Below are positions 50,923 through 62,171 of a stretch of 64,000 nt of DNA, in pieces. The translations under genes were made by a program, and so were the position numbers. Position 1 is the stretch's first letter. Every line of letters begins with the position of its first letter. The stretch comes from Brevundimonas variabilis. Its GTDB lineage: Bacteria; Pseudomonadota; Alphaproteobacteria; Caulobacterales; Caulobacteraceae. Where the stretch lies: assembly GCF_014199945.1 (NCBI RefSeq), contig NZ_JACHOR010000002.1, positions 372,001 to 436,000 of the forward strand. The letters run 5' to 3'. The notes below the pieces were generated by a model, which saw nothing but the letters and a program-made list of their open reading frames with translations, ran no database searches and was not told where the DNA came from.

Positions 50923-52542
50923 ATGAAGCGCCTGCTTGCTGCCGTTTCCGCCATTGCCATCCTCGCCACCGGTCCAGTGGCTGCCCAGTCGGTCGACCGG
51001 GTCGCCATCAATGGCATCATTGACCAGGGCCTGAACCACTCCGAGGTCATGCAGACCGCGGCTCACCTGACAGACCGGATCGGCGGCCGGATGACGAACT
51101 CGCCCGCCATGCGCGAAACGGAGCGCTGGACCCAGGAGCAGTTCCGCAATTGGGGTCTGTCGAATGTCCGGACCGAAGGCTTTGACTTCGGACGCGGCTG
51201 GTCGATGGCGCGGTCCAGCGCACGGATGACCTCGCCACGGGCGCTGGACCTGAGAGCCATTCCGGTGGCCTGGACCCCTGGCACCGATGGCAACGTCTCC
51301 GGCGAAGTCATCCTGGCTCCCATGGCCAATGCCGGGGACCTGGCCAAATGGCGGGGCAAGCTGGCGGGCAAGATCGTCATGATCTCGGCACCGACAGCGG
51401 CCACCGATCCGACCGAGCCGGCGTTCCGCCGCTGGACGGATGCTGAGCTCGCTGAACGCTCGGGATATGTTCAGCCAAACAACAATCCGGCCGCGGCCGA
51501 ACGGTCGGTCCAGACCAGCGCACGCGACGACTTCCCCTTGCGACTGGATGCCTTCCTGCTGGAGGAAGGGGCCCTGGGCTGGGTCCGGATGTCCTACCGA
51601 GACGGCGGACTGGTCCATGGCGCAGGATACACGCACCTCGTTGGCCGAACCCCCAAACTGCCGGGCATGGAAATTGCGGCTGAGGACTATCGCCGTCTCG
51701 CCCGGCTGACGCTGGGGGAAACGCCTCCGACGATCGAGATCATGAGCGAGGTCCAGTTTCATGACGAGGACACCAACGCCTACAACGTCCTTGCCGATAT
51801 CCCGGGCTCGGACCGGTCGGGTGAATATGTCATGGCGGGCGCGCATTTCGACAGCTGGGTGGCTGCGGACGGGGCCGTCGACAACGCTGCCGGAACGGCC
51901 GTCGTAATGGAAGCTGCACGCATCCTGAAGACGCTGGGCGTTCGGCCCAAGCGCACCATCCGTTTCGCCCTTTGGAACGGCGAGGAGCAGGGGTTGTATG
52001 GATCACTGGCCTATGTGGACCGTCACCTGGCAACGCGGGCCCCGTTGAGCGATCCGGAACTGGCCAATCTGCCCAACGGCAGGACCTGGCGGGCCCGCTG
52101 GCCGATCCAGCCGCGCGAGGGCTACTCCGACCTGGTCGCCTATTTCAACCTGGACAACGGCTCGGGCCGCATCCGGGGTATCAACGCCGAGGGCAATGTC
52201 GCCGCGGTCCCGGTGCTGGAGGCGTGGTTGGCCCCCTTTGCCAGCATGGGGGCGACAACCGTCTCGCTTCGGCCGTCCGGCGGTACCGACCATGTCTATA
52301 TGCAGACCGTGGGGGTGCCAGGCTTCCAGTTCATCCAGGACCCCCTCGATTACAGCAGCCGCCTGCACCACAGCTCGCTGGACAGCTATGACCACCTCAA
52401 GCCCGAGGACTTGCGTCAGGCGGCGGTCGTGCTGGCCAGCCTGCTTCTGAGCGCCGCCAACAGCGACGAGCCTTTGCCGCGAATGCCGCTGCCGACCCGG
52501 CCGACACCGAGCGATCCGTTCGCTTTCCAGGGCGCTAACTGA
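50923..52542 (+). CDS. exported M28-family zinc aminopeptidase
   Basis: A 539-residue secreted peptidase. The signal peptide is [20 protein letters not shown] with cleavage near AAQS (residue 22). A PA-like insert covers about 120-240. The M28 core has ligands in [20 protein letters not shown] (about 306-325), [11 protein letters not shown] (about 351-361), [12 protein letters not shown] (about 409-420) and [11 protein letters not shown] near the end. Two metal sites appear complete. It probably trims peptides in the periplasm or outside. It sits between tsf and pyrH with hairpins on both sides, so it is its own transcription unit. Confidence 0.9.
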   Translation: MKRLLAAVSAIAILATGPVAAQSVDRVAINGIIDQGLNHSEVMQTAAHLTDRIGGRMTNSPAMRETERWTQEQFRNWGLSNVRTEGFDFGRGWSMARSSARMTSPRALDLRAIPVAWTPGTDGNVSGEVILAPMANAGDLAKWRGKLAGKIVMISAPTAATDPTEPAFRRWTDAELAERSGYVQPNNNPAAAERSVQTSARDDFPLRLDAFLLEEGALGWVRMSYRDGGLVHGAGYTHLVGRTPKLPGMEIAAEDYRRLARLTLGETPPTIEIMSEVQFHDEDTNAYNVLADIPGSDRSGEYVMAGAHFDSWVAADGAVDNAAGTAVVMEAARILKTLGVRPKRTIRFALWNGEEQGLYGSLAYVDRHLATRAPLSDPELANLPNGRTWRARWPIQPREGYSDLVAYFNLDNGSGRIRGINAEGNVAAVPVLEAWLAPFASMGATTVSLRPSGGTDHVYMQTVGVPGFQFIQDPLDYSSRLHHSSLDSYDHLKPEDLRQAAVVLASLLLSAANSDEPLPRMPLPTRPTPSDPFAFQGAN

Positions 52543-52569
52543 GCGCGTTCCCGGGTTTAAATTGGCATG

Positions 52570-52601
52570 GGGCGCGTTGGGCTTTGAAGCCTGACGCGCC
52601 C
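52570..52601 (+). terminator. hairpin downstream of the M28 peptidase gene
   Basis: GGGCGCGT (52570-52577) pairs with ACGCGCCC (52594-52601), and an inner GGCTT/AAGCC stem closes on a TG loop. The following TTCGTCTAT is only moderately T-rich. Either a weak terminator for the peptidase gene or a leader structure for pyrH. Confidence 0.5.
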
Positions 52602-52646
52602 TTCGTCTATAAGACACCGCCGAATCCCGACACGGACCGATTTCCC

Positions 52647-53411
52647 ATGCCTGATACCCGCGACCACGACGGTCCAAAGCCTGCCCACGGATTCCGTTAC
52701 AATCGCGTGCTGCTGAAGGTATCGGGCGAGGTGCTGATGGGCGATCAGGCCTATGGCATCGACATGAAGACGGTTGGCCTGGTCGCTGAGGCCGTGGCCA
52801 AGGTCGCGCGCGAGGGTGTCGAGATCTGTCTGGTAATCGGCGGCGGTAACATCTTTCGCGGCCTGTCCAAGGCAGCAGGCGACATGGACCGGGCCAGTGC
52901 CGACTACATGGGCATGCTGGCAACCATCATGAATGCGCTGGCCATGCAGAGCGCACTCGAGAAGATCGGCGTGGCGACCCGGGTCCAGAGCGCCATTCCC
53001 ATGGCGGCGATCGCCGAGCCCTATATCCGCCGTCGCGCCATGCGCCACCTCGAAAAGGGCCGTGTCGTGATCTTCGCGGCGGGCGTGGGGGCCCCCTTCT
53101 TCACGACCGATTCGGGTGCGGCTCTGCGCGCTGCCGAAATGGGCTGTGACGCCCTCCTGAAAGGCACCAGTGTCGATGGGGTCTATACCGCTGACCCCAA
53201 GAAGGACGCCAGTGCGACCCGCTACAAGACACTGACCTATCAGGAAGTTCTGTCGAAGGACCTGCGGGTCATGGATGCCTCCGCAATCAGCATGATGCGA
53301 GACACCGGCATTCCGATTGTGGTCTTCTCGATCCGGGAAGAAGGCTCGTTGTTGAGAGTTCTGAAGGGCGAAGGCGTCTATACGGTGATCACCAACACGC
53401 CTGAAGCGTAA
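52647..53411 (+). CDS. pyrH: UMP kinase
   Basis: A 254-residue kinase converting UMP to UDP. The start at ATG 52647 ([15 protein letters not shown]) avoids a longer, hairpin-overlapping start at 52584. Motifs: [20 protein letters not shown] (18-37), [10 protein letters not shown] (about 67-76), [20 protein letters not shown] and [11 protein letters not shown]. It opens the pyrH-to-lpxI gene run. Confidence 0.96.
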   Translation: MPDTRDHDGPKPAHGFRYNRVLLKVSGEVLMGDQAYGIDMKTVGLVAEAVAKVAREGVEICLVIGGGNIFRGLSKAAGDMDRASADYMGMLATIMNALAMQSALEKIGVATRVQSAIPMAAIAEPYIRRRAMRHLEKGRVVIFAAGVGAPFFTTDSGAALRAAEMGCDALLKGTSVDGVYTADPKKDASATRYKTLTYQEVLSKDLRVMDASAISMMRDTGIPIVVFSIREEGSLLRVLKGEGVYTVITNTPEA

Positions 53412-53438
53412 GACGACAAGAAGAGTACGGAGACGACC

Positions 53439-53996
53439 ATGGCCAAACCAGAATTGAAGACCTATCGCGAACGCATGGAAAAGGCGGTCAGCGCGCTGAA
53501 GGAAGAGTTCAGCGGGCTGCGGACCGGGCGTGCCAATGCCGGACTGCTGGATCCCGTCCAGGTCGAGGCCTACGGTTCGACCTCGCCACTGCATTCTGTC
53601 GCGGCCATCAGCGTGCCAGAGCCTCGCATGATCTCGGTCAGCGTCTGGGACAAGTCCATGGTCGGGCCAGTGGAAAAGGCAATCCGGTCAGCGGGCTTGG
53701 GTCTGAACCCGATCACAGACGGGCAGACATTGCGGATCCCCGTGCCACCCCTGACCGAGGAACGCCGCAAGGATCTGGTCAAGCTGGCCGGGAAATACAC
53801 TGAGCAGCAGAAGATTGCCGTCCGCAATGTGCGCCGCGATGCCAACGACGACCTGAAGAAGGCCGAGAAGGCGGGCGAGATCAGCCAGGACGAACAGAAG
53901 AAGATGGAGGCCGAAGTCCAGAAGGATACGGACGCCGCGATCAAGCGGATGGACGAGTCGTTCAAGACCAAGGAAGTCGAAATCATGCAGGTCTGA
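53439..53996 (+). CDS. frr: ribosome recycling factor
   Basis: A 185-residue RRF that, with EF-G, splits the post-termination ribosome. [20 protein letters not shown] (12-31), [40 protein letters not shown] and [20 protein letters not shown] are all in the expected order. 27 nt after pyrH. Confidence 0.97.
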   Translation: MAKPELKTYRERMEKAVSALKEEFSGLRTGRANAGLLDPVQVEAYGSTSPLHSVAAISVPEPRMISVSVWDKSMVGPVEKAIRSAGLGLNPITDGQTLRIPVPPLTEERRKDLVKLAGKYTEQQKIAVRNVRRDANDDLKKAEKAGEISQDEQKKMEAEVQKDTDAAIKRMDESFKTKEVEIMQV

Positions 53997-54020
53997 GCCC
54001 CGGACCTTATCGGACATAAA

Positions 54021-54785
54021 ATGACAGCCCAAGACCCAGGGACCCATAAGCTTGTCGCCCTGCCGGGATCACCCCGGCACGTCGCTTTGATCATGGACGG
54101 CAACGGACGGTGGGCGGAAGCCCGGGGCCTGCCTAGAGCCATGGGACATCGCGAAGGTGTCCAGGCCCTGAAGCGCACGGTTCAGGCAGCGCCGTCGCTG
54201 GGCATCGAATGTCTGACGGTTTTCGGTTTTTCGACCGAAAACTGGCGTCGTCCGGTGGAGGAAGTGTCCGACCTGATGGGTCTGGTCAGGTCCTATGTGG
54301 CCAGCGACCTGAACCGCCTCGCGCGTGAGGGCGTGCGGGTGAAGGTTTTAGGGCGTCGCTGCGGCCTGCCGAAGGACATTGCAGAGATCGTCGAGCGGGC
54401 TGAACGCACGACGGCGCACAATAACCGTTTCGTGCTTCAGGTCGCCTTCAACTATGGCGGCCGCGCGGATCTGGTCGATGCTGCCCAGAGGCACGTGGAC
54501 CGCGTGCTCGCAGGAGAGGCCAGCGGTCCGCTCGATGAGGCGATGTTCGAATCGGGCCTATCCACGGCGGGATCGCCGCCGCTCGATCTTATCGTCAGGA
54601 CTTCCGGCGAGCAGCGCCTGTCCAACTTCCTGCTTTGGGAAGCAGCCTATGCCGAACTGGTGTTCCAGGACGTCCTGTGGCCGGATTATGGACCCAAGGC
54701 GCTGGGTGACGCAGTTGCCGTGTATCGTCATCGTGACCGGCGCTTCGGCGGTGTCGAGGTACAGCCGGCACTCGCGACGGGCTGA
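54021..54785 (+). CDS. uppS: undecaprenyl diphosphate synthase
   Basis: A 254-residue cis-prenyltransferase making the C55 lipid carrier for peptidoglycan and O-antigen. HVALIMDGNGRWAEARGLPR (22-41) holds the catalytic Asp; then HREGVQALKR, LTVFGFSTENWRRPVEEV and the C-terminal LIVRTSGEQRLSNFLLW and FQDVLWPD. Joined to cdsA by a TGATG overlap. Confidence 0.96.
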   Translation: MTAQDPGTHKLVALPGSPRHVALIMDGNGRWAEARGLPRAMGHREGVQALKRTVQAAPSLGIECLTVFGFSTENWRRPVEEVSDLMGLVRSYVASDLNRLAREGVRVKVLGRRCGLPKDIAEIVERAERTTAHNNRFVLQVAFNYGGRADLVDAAQRHVDRVLAGEASGPLDEAMFESGLSTAGSPPLDLIVRTSGEQRLSNFLLWEAAYAELVFQDVLWPDYGPKALGDAVAVYRHRDRRFGGVEVQPALATG

Positions 54786-55603
54786 TGGCGGTCAGGGTTG
54801 GCGATATCGGGCTGAGAGCTGCATCGGCCGTTGTGCTGGCTCCCGCCGCATTGCTGGCGACCTGGGCTGGCGGTCTGTGGTTCCTTGCGCTGGTCCTGAT
54901 CGGCACCGTCCTCCTGGCGATGGAGTGGGCGACGATGAGTGCGCCCCGCAACTGGCGCACGGTCACGACTGCGGTCACGGCTGCGCTCTTTGTCTCAGCG
55001 ATCCTGATGCATCTGGGCCATACGGCGCTGAGCCTGATCATGCTCGTCGTCGGGGCTGGACTAGCCGGGATGATGGCCAAGCTGCGACGCGATGACGGGG
55101 TCGATGCAGCTTATGGGGTGCTTTACCTGGGTTGGCCAATTGCCCTGCTGATATGGCTGAGAGACGTCGACTCCGCTGTCGGCCTGACCTGGACCGCGCT
55201 GGTATTCGTCGTCGCCTGGTCGTCGGATATCCTGGCCTATCTGGTCGGCAGCACCGTGGGTGGCCCCAAGCTCTGGCCGCGTTTTTCGCCCAACAAGACC
55301 TGGTCGGGCTTCCTTGGGGGGCTGGTGGCCGGGATGGTAGCGGGGGCTGCCATGGCAGGCTGGCTGGACATGGGCCGACTGAACGTATTCTGGGGCGGGG
55401 GGCTCGGGCTTGCCGCGGCGTTGGCGACCATGGCTGGCGACCTCTGGGAATCGGCCTTGAAGCGTCGTTTCGGGGTGAAGGACAGCGGGACCATCATCCC
55501 CGGTCACGGGGGCCTGCTGGACAGGGTGGACGGCCTGATGTTTGCCATCGTTGTGGTGGCGACGGGTCGGGTGCTGGTGAATATCATGGAGCGTGCCGGG
55601 TGA
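54785..55603 (+). CDS. cdsA: phosphatidate cytidylyltransferase
   Basis: A 272-residue polytopic membrane enzyme forming CDP-diacylglycerol. Hydrophobic segments run throughout ([20 protein letters not shown] and others). The C-terminal signature is [20 protein letters not shown] followed by [15 protein letters not shown], with the metal-binding Asp residues. Its stop overlaps the GTG start of dxr. Confidence 0.95.
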   Translation: MAVRVGDIGLRAASAVVLAPAALLATWAGGLWFLALVLIGTVLLAMEWATMSAPRNWRTVTTAVTAALFVSAILMHLGHTALSLIMLVVGAGLAGMMAKLRRDDGVDAAYGVLYLGWPIALLIWLRDVDSAVGLTWTALVFVVAWSSDILAYLVGSTVGGPKLWPRFSPNKTWSGFLGGLVAGMVAGAAMAGWLDMGRLNVFWGGGLGLAAALATMAGDLWESALKRRFGVKDSGTIIPGHGGLLDRVDGLMFAIVVVATGRVLVNIMERAG

Positions 55604-56796
55604 TCCGCCGTCGTGTCAGCGTGCTGGGCTCGACCGGCTCGGTCGGGGTTTCGACCCTCGATCTCATGGATCACGCGGAGGCGGCAGGGTCTGCGGCATT
55701 CACGGTCGAGGTCCTGACGTGTGGCGACAACATCGCCCTGCTCGCCGAACAGGCGCGCCGCTGGAAGCCCGCTCTCGTCGTGACCGCCGATCCGGCTCGC
55801 CTTGAGGATCTGAGAGCTGCACTGGCGGGATCGGCAACTGAGGTGGCGGCGGGTGACCAGGCCATCGTGGAGGCCGCGACCCGGCCTGCGGACATCGTGA
55901 TGGCCTCGATCGTGGGCGCGGCGGGCCTGCGATCGACCTGGGCGGCGGCCGGGACGGGGGCAACCCTCGCGCTCGCCAACAAGGAAAGTCTCGTCTGTTG
56001 CGGCCCCGGCCTGCTTGCCCGGGTAAGGGCGGCTGGCAGCCAACTGATCCCGGTCGATTCGGAACACTCGGCCATCTTCCAGGTCTTTCCAGCCGGAAAT
56101 CCGGAGCAGGTCTCGCGCCTGGTGCTGACCGCTTCGGGAGGGCCCTTTCGTCAGACTTCCCTGGCCGAGATGGCGAAAATGTCGCCCAAACAGGCTGTTG
56201 CCCATCCGAACTGGAGTATGGGGGCCAAGATCTCGGTTGATAGCGCCACCATGGCCAACAAGGGGCTGGAGACCATCGAGGCCGCCTATCTGTTCAACAT
56301 GGGTGCCGAACGGATCGACGTGGTGGTCCACCCCCAGTCGATCATCCACAGCCTGGTGGAGTTCGTCGATGGCTCGACCCTGGCCCAGATGGGGCCGCCC
56401 GACATGAAGACGCCCATCGCCTGTGCCTTGGCCTGGCCTGACCGGCTGAGCTGGCCAGCCCCGAAGCTTGACCTGGCGGCCCTCGGGCAGTTGACCTTCG
56501 AAGCTCCGGACGAGGTTCGCTTTCCGGCCCTGAAACTGGCGCGCCAGGCCCTTATGGCCGGGGGTACGGCTCCGACCGTCTTCAATGCCGCCAATGAGGT
56601 TGCGGCCTATGCCTTCCTCGATCACAAGCTGGGCTTTCTCAATATTGCCGCAGTCGTCGCCGAAACGCTGGAGCGGGCGGAGAAGACCGGCATGATTTCC
56701 AATGCAGCAGACGGCTGTGATGCAGCGCTCGAGATCGACGCTGAAGCCCGCATCATCGCGCGTCTTGTCGTTGCAGAACGCGCGTTGGCAGCGTGA
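55600..56796 (+). CDS. dxr: 1-deoxy-D-xylulose 5-phosphate reductoisomerase
   Basis: A 398-residue enzyme of the MEP isoprenoid pathway (DXP to MEP, NADPH-dependent). The start GTG 55600 overlaps the cdsA stop; the frame is open far upstream but only this start gives the normal N-terminus [20 protein letters not shown] with the NADPH loop. Metal and substrate motifs: [20 protein letters not shown] (about 150-160), [28 protein letters not shown]. Confidence 0.95.
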   Translation: MIRRRVSVLGSTGSVGVSTLDLMDHAEAAGSAAFTVEVLTCGDNIALLAEQARRWKPALVVTADPARLEDLRAALAGSATEVAAGDQAIVEAATRPADIVMASIVGAAGLRSTWAAAGTGATLALANKESLVCCGPGLLARVRAAGSQLIPVDSEHSAIFQVFPAGNPEQVSRLVLTASGGPFRQTSLAEMAKMSPKQAVAHPNWSMGAKISVDSATMANKGLETIEAAYLFNMGAERIDVVVHPQSIIHSLVEFVDGSTLAQMGPPDMKTPIACALAWPDRLSWPAPKLDLAALGQLTFEAPDEVRFPALKLARQALMAGGTAPTVFNAANEVAAYAFLDHKLGFLNIAAVVAETLERAEKTGMISNAADGCDAALEIDAEARIIARLVVAERALAA

Positions 56797-56841
56797 TATG
56801 AGCCAGCATCTGCTTTACGCGACCCGGGACAAATCACATCG

Positions 56842-58053
56842 ATGAACGCCGTCCTCCAGATCCTGACCTATGTGGTTCCCTTTCTCCTCGTACTGACCGT
56901 CATTGTGACGATCCACGAAATGGGCCATTTCCTTGTGGCCCGGGCGTTTGGCGTCAAGGTTGACCGTTTCGCCATCGGCTTCGGCAGCGGACCCAGCCGG
57001 ACCGACCGCCACGGGATCGAATGGCGCATCGGCTGGATCCCTCTGGGCGGCTATGTGAAATTCTCGGGCGATCTGGATGCCTCCAGCGTTCCCGACAAGC
57101 GCGGTCTGGACGTGCTGAAGAGCGAGATCATCGCGACACATGGTGTCGGTGCCGAGCGGGACTATTTCCATTTCAAGCCCGTTTGGCAGCGGATGCTGAT
57201 TGTCGCGGCCGGACCCGCAGCCAACTTTATCCTTTCGATCCTGATTTTCACCCTGCTGTTTTCGGTCGTCGGCGTGGAGCTCCGTCCGGCGCGCGTCGCC
57301 GAAGTCACCGCTGGGTCTCCGGCTGCTCTCGCAGGCTTCCGGTCGGGGGATCTGATCACCAAGATCGACGGACGGATCATCGAGGATGCCGGCGAGGTGA
57401 CCCGTAAGGTGTCCCTGTCCAGCGGAGACGCCATCGCGTTCACGGTCGAGCGCGACGGACGGGAAGTCGAGGTCGTGGCCACGCCGGAACGCCGCGTGGA
57501 AAACGATCCTATCGCAGGGCGGGTCACGGTCGGGCGGATCGGCCTGGCCCTGGGCTCGACGTCCGCTGAGCGTCGTCAGGTTCGTTACAATCCGATCGAG
57601 GCGGTCGGGCAGGGGGTTCGGGAGACCGGAAACATCCTGGGCACCACCCTGACCTATCTGGGGCGCATCTTCACCGGGCGAGAAAGCGGCGATCAGCTCA
57701 GTGGCCCTCTTGGCATCGCCAAGGCCTCGGGGGCCCTGACCAATGCCGCGGTCGATGCCAATCCTGACCCGGGCGCGATCGCGATCAATCTGCTTCTGAC
57801 CCTGACGAGCTTTGCTGCCATACTTTCGATCGGAATCGGCTTCATCAACCTGATGCCCATCCCGGTTCTGGACGGTGGCCATCTGGTTTTCTACGCCTAT
57901 GAGGCTGTGGCGAAGAAACCCGTGGCGGCTGGTGTTCAGGAAGCGGGTTACCGGGTTGGTCTTGCTTTGCTGGCGGGTTTGATGTTGTTCGCCACCTGGA
58001 ACGACCTGCAGAAGTTGAACCTGTTCCAATTCCTCGGCGGGCTCGTTTCGTGA
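56842..58053 (+). CDS. rseP: site-2 protease RseP (M50)
   Basis: A 403-residue intramembrane zinc protease that cuts anti-sigma factors and signal-peptide remnants. The first helix carries HEMGH in VIVTIHEMGHFLVARAFGVK (about 22-41). One PDZ domain lies about 145-225 (AGFRSGDLITKIDGRIIEDA), fewer than E. coli's two. The third ligand is in FINLMPIPVLDGGHLVFYAY (about 334-353). The TGA overlaps the GTG start of bamA. Confidence 0.95.
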   Translation: MNAVLQILTYVVPFLLVLTVIVTIHEMGHFLVARAFGVKVDRFAIGFGSGPSRTDRHGIEWRIGWIPLGGYVKFSGDLDASSVPDKRGLDVLKSEIIATHGVGAERDYFHFKPVWQRMLIVAAGPAANFILSILIFTLLFSVVGVELRPARVAEVTAGSPAALAGFRSGDLITKIDGRIIEDAGEVTRKVSLSSGDAIAFTVERDGREVEVVATPERRVENDPIAGRVTVGRIGLALGSTSAERRQVRYNPIEAVGQGVRETGNILGTTLTYLGRIFTGRESGDQLSGPLGIAKASGALTNAAVDANPDPGAIAINLLLTLTSFAAILSIGIGFINLMPIPVLDGGHLVFYAYEAVAKKPVAAGVQEAGYRVGLALLAGLMLFATWNDLQKLNLFQFLGGLVS

Positions 58054-60503
58054 GCCGACGCCAGCCCCCGATGGTTTCCCGCATGATGACGTCCATTTCC
58101 GCCGCCCAATCCCTTTCGCGCGGTTGCGTTCGCGCTGGAAGCAGCGCCCTGGCGCTAGTGTTCGCGGCCGGTCTGGGCTCCACGGCGATGGCTCAGAGCG
58201 CGCCAGCCATCACGACAGCCCCGCTACAGGAAGCGCCCCGGGCCGCTCCGGCCCAGGAGGGCGGCGTCGTCAATCGTATCCTGGTGCAGGGCAACCAGCG
58301 GATCGATGCCACGACCGTTCTGTCGTATCTGCCGATCCAGCCGGGCGACACGCTGGATCCGGTGCTGCTGGATGTGGCGATCCGCACCCTGACGCGCACC
58401 CAGTTGTTCGCGAACATCCAGATCGGTCTGCAGGCCAACGGCGATCTGATCGTTACCATCGTCGAGAACCCGATCATCAACCAGGTGGTGTTCGAGGGCA
58501 ACGGCGCGATCAGCGAGGACAAGCTCACTGAAGAGGTCACGGTCGCGCCGCGCGGCATCTACACCCGCGCCCGGGTCCAGGAGGATGTGGGTTCGATCAT
58601 CGAGCTCTATCGTCTGGGCGGACGGATTTCGGCAACGGTCACTCCCAAACTGGTGCAGCTCGAGCAGAACCGCGTCGACGTGATCTTCGAGATCGACGAA
58701 GGCCCAGAGACGGGTCTGCGGACCATCACCTTCCTGGGCAATCAGGAGTTCAGCGACAGCGACCTGCGCGAAGTGATGGTGACGAAGCAGACCCGCTGGT
58801 TCCGCCTGTTCAATACCAACGATAACTACGACCCCAACCGCCTGGACTACGATCGCGAGCAGCTGCGGAAATTCTATACCAACCGCGGCTATTACGACTT
58901 CCGGATCGTTTCGGCCGTAGCGGAGCTGGCCCCGGACGACAGCGCCTTCGCCATGACCCTGACCGTCGATGAAGGCGCGAAATTCAACTTCGGCGAGGTC
59001 AAGGTTGTGACCGAAAACGCGCGGCTGAACGGCGATTTCCTCGCCCTGCTGCTGCCGATCCAGACCGGAGACCTGTACGAGAGCGACAAGATCGAGTCCT
59101 CGGTCGACGCCCTGACGTTTGCAGCCGGTTCGGCCGGCTATGCCTTCGTCGAGATCAATCCGACCTATACGGCAAACCGCGAGACCAACACCGTCGACGT
59201 GACCTTCAACGTCAGCGAAGGCCAGCGGGTCTATGTCGAGCGGATGAATGTGGTTGGCAACACCCGCACGATCGACCCTGTGATCCGCCGCGAGCTTCTG
59301 CTCACGGAAGGTGACGCGTTCAACCGGACGCTTGTCGAGGCGTCACGCAACAACCTGCGTAGGCTGGGCTTTTTCAAGGAAGTGACGATCGAGGAAACGC
59401 CGGGATCTGCCCCGGACCGTTCGGTCGTCAATGTTACGGTCGAAGAGCAGCCCACCGGCGAACTCTCTGTCGGTGCAGGCTTCAGCTCGGTCGACAGTTT
59501 CGTGGTCAACCTCGGGATTTCCGAGCGGAACTTCCGGGGTCGCGGCCAGAACCTGACCGCCCGGGTCGAATGGGGCTCCTTGCGCCAGCAGATCGATTTC
59601 CGCTTTACCGAGCCGAAATTCCTGGGCCGTGACGTCGGCGCCGGCTTCGACATGTTCCACTCGCGCTACGACTTCCAGGACGAGTCTTCGTTCGACTATC
59701 GTTCGACCGGGGCCGGGCTGCGCCTGTCCTATCCGCTGAACGGCTATACCCGGTTCAGCACGCGTTACTTCGTGAAGGACGACGAGATCATCGTCCCGTT
59801 CGGATATTGCGATGCGGGCGGCGCGGGCTCGCGCGCCCTGTGTGAGCAGGTCGGGGCTTCGTTGAACTCCTCGGTCGGCTACACGCTGCAGATCGATCGC
59901 CGAAATGACCCGATCCGCGCCACGCGCGGCTGGAGTGGTGCGCTGCGTCAGGACCTGGCGGGCATCGGCGGCGACGTAAACTATCTGAAGACCGAGGTCG
60001 ACGGTGCCTGGTATTACGGCATCACGCCGAACTGGATCGTCAGCCTGCAGGGCTCGCTGGGCTATGTCACGGGCTGGAACGGTGATGCGGTCCGGATCAA
60101 CGACCGCTTCTTCCGGGGTGGCAACACATTCCGCGGCTTCGAGACCGCGGGCCTTGGACCGCGCGACCTGCGCACCAATGACTCTCTCGGCGGCAATTTC
60201 TACGCAGTCGGCAGTGCAGAGCTGACCCTGCCGAACGGCCTTCCCGAACAGTATGGCATTCGCACCTCGCTGTTTGCCGACGTTGGCACCACAGGCCTGC
60301 TGGATGACCGCTACACCCTGACCTCGGGTGGGGTGGTCGATACCCAGATCGTCGACGACCTGTCCCTGCGGGCCTCGGCCGGCCTCAGTGTGCACTGGCG
60401 CTCACCGATGGGACCGATCCGCTTTGACTTCAGTCAGATCCTGTCCAAGGAAGACTACGACCAGTCCGAAACCTTCCGCTTCTCCACCTCGACCCAATTC
60501 TAA
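58050..60503 (+). CDS. bamA: outer membrane protein assembly factor BamA
   Basis: The 817-residue core of the beta-barrel assembly machine. The start GTG 58050 overlaps the rseP stop; ATG 58071 and 58083 are alternatives. The signal peptide ends near TAMAQ (about residue 50). Five POTRA repeats lie about 70-425 (VNRILVQGNQRIDATTVLSY is the first). The barrel follows from about 450 with the conserved FRGGNTFRGFETAGLGPRD loop region, ending in ETFRFSTSTQF with terminal Phe. Confidence 0.96.
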   Translation: MSRRQPPMVSRMMTSISAAQSLSRGCVRAGSSALALVFAAGLGSTAMAQSAPAITTAPLQEAPRAAPAQEGGVVNRILVQGNQRIDATTVLSYLPIQPGDTLDPVLLDVAIRTLTRTQLFANIQIGLQANGDLIVTIVENPIINQVVFEGNGAISEDKLTEEVTVAPRGIYTRARVQEDVGSIIELYRLGGRISATVTPKLVQLEQNRVDVIFEIDEGPETGLRTITFLGNQEFSDSDLREVMVTKQTRWFRLFNTNDNYDPNRLDYDREQLRKFYTNRGYYDFRIVSAVAELAPDDSAFAMTLTVDEGAKFNFGEVKVVTENARLNGDFLALLLPIQTGDLYESDKIESSVDALTFAAGSAGYAFVEINPTYTANRETNTVDVTFNVSEGQRVYVERMNVVGNTRTIDPVIRRELLLTEGDAFNRTLVEASRNNLRRLGFFKEVTIEETPGSAPDRSVVNVTVEEQPTGELSVGAGFSSVDSFVVNLGISERNFRGRGQNLTARVEWGSLRQQIDFRFTEPKFLGRDVGAGFDMFHSRYDFQDESSFDYRSTGAGLRLSYPLNGYTRFSTRYFVKDDEIIVPFGYCDAGGAGSRALCEQVGASLNSSVGYTLQIDRRNDPIRATRGWSGALRQDLAGIGGDVNYLKTEVDGAWYYGITPNWIVSLQGSLGYVTGWNGDAVRINDRFFRGGNTFRGFETAGLGPRDLRTNDSLGGNFYAVGSAELTLPNGLPEQYGIRTSLFADVGTTGLLDDRYTLTSGGVVDTQIVDDLSLRASAGLSVHWRSPMGPIRFDFSQILSKEDYDQSETFRFSTSTQF

Positions 60504-60542
60504 GCCCGGTCCCAAGGGCCACACGTCTCCACAAGGTACGTC

Positions 60543-61133
60543 ATGAAAATCCTCGCCATCGGCGCTCTCGCGCTTACCTCGCTTCTCGCCACGACCGCCC
60601 TGCCGTCGGCGGCGACGGCCCAGACAGCTGGACCCGTCAATCAGGGACCTGCAATCCCGGGCGTCTGCGTCTATTTCAACCAGCGCCTGCTGGCCCAGTC
60701 GACTGTTGGCGCTTCGGTCCAGGCGCGCATGGAGCAACTGGCGACGGAAGTTCAGGGTGAACTCGCCCCCTACGGCACGTCGATCACCAATGAGTACCAG
60801 CGCATCCAGGCCGGTGGCCCAACGGTGACTGACGCTGATCGCCAGGCGCTGCAGACCCGTGTTCAGGAAGCCCAGCTGCTTGAGCAGACGCGCGAGAACG
60901 AGCTTCGCTACACCCTGTCGGAACAGCGTCGCCTGATCTCGGCTGCCGTCGAGCCCCTGCTTGTGACCGTCTATCAGGAGCGTGGCTGCGGGATTCTGAT
61001 CGACCGCGAAAGCGTCTTCATTCTGAACCCGGCCATGGATGTGACGGACGCGGTGATCGAGCGCCTGAACACGGCCCTGCCGTCGCTCAGCTTCAACCGT
61101 CTGCCTGTGCCGGTCCAGCAGCCCGCACAATAA
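60543..61133 (+). CDS. skp: OmpH/Skp-family periplasmic chaperone
   Basis: A 196-residue exported protein. The signal peptide is MKILAIGALALTSLLATTAL with cleavage near ATAQ (residue 28). The OmpH domain follows: VCVYFNQRLLAQSTVGASVQ, a coiled-coil middle (about 75-135) and ERGCGILIDRESVFILNPAM near the end. It delivers unfolded outer-membrane proteins to BamA. The usual gene order with bamA and lpxD supports it. Confidence 0.92.
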   Translation: MKILAIGALALTSLLATTALPSAATAQTAGPVNQGPAIPGVCVYFNQRLLAQSTVGASVQARMEQLATEVQGELAPYGTSITNEYQRIQAGGPTVTDADRQALQTRVQEAQLLEQTRENELRYTLSEQRRLISAAVEPLLVTVYQERGCGILIDRESVFILNPAMDVTDAVIERLNTALPSLSFNRLPVPVQQPAQ

Positions 61134-61157
61134 GACCCCGAGCGGGCGCGAGGGACC

Positions 61158-62171
61158 ATGCCGGACGCCCGCTTCTTTCTGACGCTGGACGCGATCAAGG
61201 TCTCCGACCTTGCCGAGCGGATCGGCGGCACACTCGTGCGCGGCGGTGACGCTGTCGTTACGGGGGTTGCTCCCCTGGCAACCGCTGATGATCAGACCGT
61301 GGCCTTTCTGGGTGACCGCAAATTCGTCGAGGCCATGGCCTCGACTTCTGCGGGGTGCGTTATCCTTCCGGAATCCGCTGTCGAGCTCGCGCCGTCGTCA
61401 GCGGCTGTGATCACCTCGCGCGAGCCACAGGCCGCATGGTCCAGAGCCGCTCTTGCGCTCCACAGACCCATCCTGCTCGATCACGCCGCGTCCGTATCCG
61501 AGGTCTGCGAGGACGAGAGCGTCAGCCTCGCGCCGGGTGTGGTGCTCGGCAAGGGAGCCCGGATCGGGCGTGGCACCCATGTCGGAGCCAATACCGTCAT
61601 CGGACCGGGCGTCCAGATCGGGCGCAACTGCCAGATCGGCAGCCAGGTCACCCTCGGCTTTGCGCTGATTGGCGACCGCGTCACCATCCTGTCCGGAGCC
61701 CGCATCGGCGAAGCCGGGTTTGGTGCCGCAGGCTCAAGCACTGGCCCGGTCGACGTGCCGCAACTGGGGCGCGTCATCCTGCAGGACGGCGTGACGATCG
61801 GTGCCAACACCTGCATCGATCGCGGGGCGTTTGATGACACGGTCGTTGGCGAAAACTCTAAGATCGATAACCTGGTCCAGATCGGCCACAACTGCGTGAT
61901 CGGTCGCAATGCGCTGATCGCGGCGCACACCGGGATTTCCGGTTCGGTCAGGGTCGGCGACAATGTGATGTTTGGCGGCAAGGCCGGCATCGGGGACCAC
62001 ATCTCGATCGGCGAGGGGGCCCGTGTGGCTGCCGGTGCCGGCGTCCTGGCCGATATTCCGGCTGGCGAGACCTGGTCCGGTTATCCGGCCAAACCGATCC
62101 GTCAGTTCTTGCGCGAGACGGTCTGGCTTGCCAGACAGGTAACCCGCAAGAAGGGCGAAGGGCGTGACTGA
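61158..62171 (+). CDS. lpxD: UDP-3-O-(3-hydroxyacyl)glucosamine N-acyltransferase
   Basis: A 337-residue trimeric left-handed beta-helix enzyme for the third lipid A step. N-terminal uridine-binding domain (about 1-105, [20 protein letters not shown]). Hexapeptide repeats from about 110 ([20 protein letters not shown]). Catalytic His in [20 protein letters not shown], with [14 protein letters not shown] following. Overlaps fabZ by 8 nt. Confidence 0.96.
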   Translation: MPDARFFLTLDAIKVSDLAERIGGTLVRGGDAVVTGVAPLATADDQTVAFLGDRKFVEAMASTSAGCVILPESAVELAPSSAAVITSREPQAAWSRAALALHRPILLDHAASVSEVCEDESVSLAPGVVLGKGARIGRGTHVGANTVIGPGVQIGRNCQIGSQVTLGFALIGDRVTILSGARIGEAGFGAAGSSTGPVDVPQLGRVILQDGVTIGANTCIDRGAFDDTVVGENSKIDNLVQIGHNCVIGRNALIAAHTGISGSVRVGDNVMFGGKAGIGDHISIGEGARVAAGAGVLADIPAGETWSGYPAKPIRQFLRETVWLARQVTRKKGEGRD

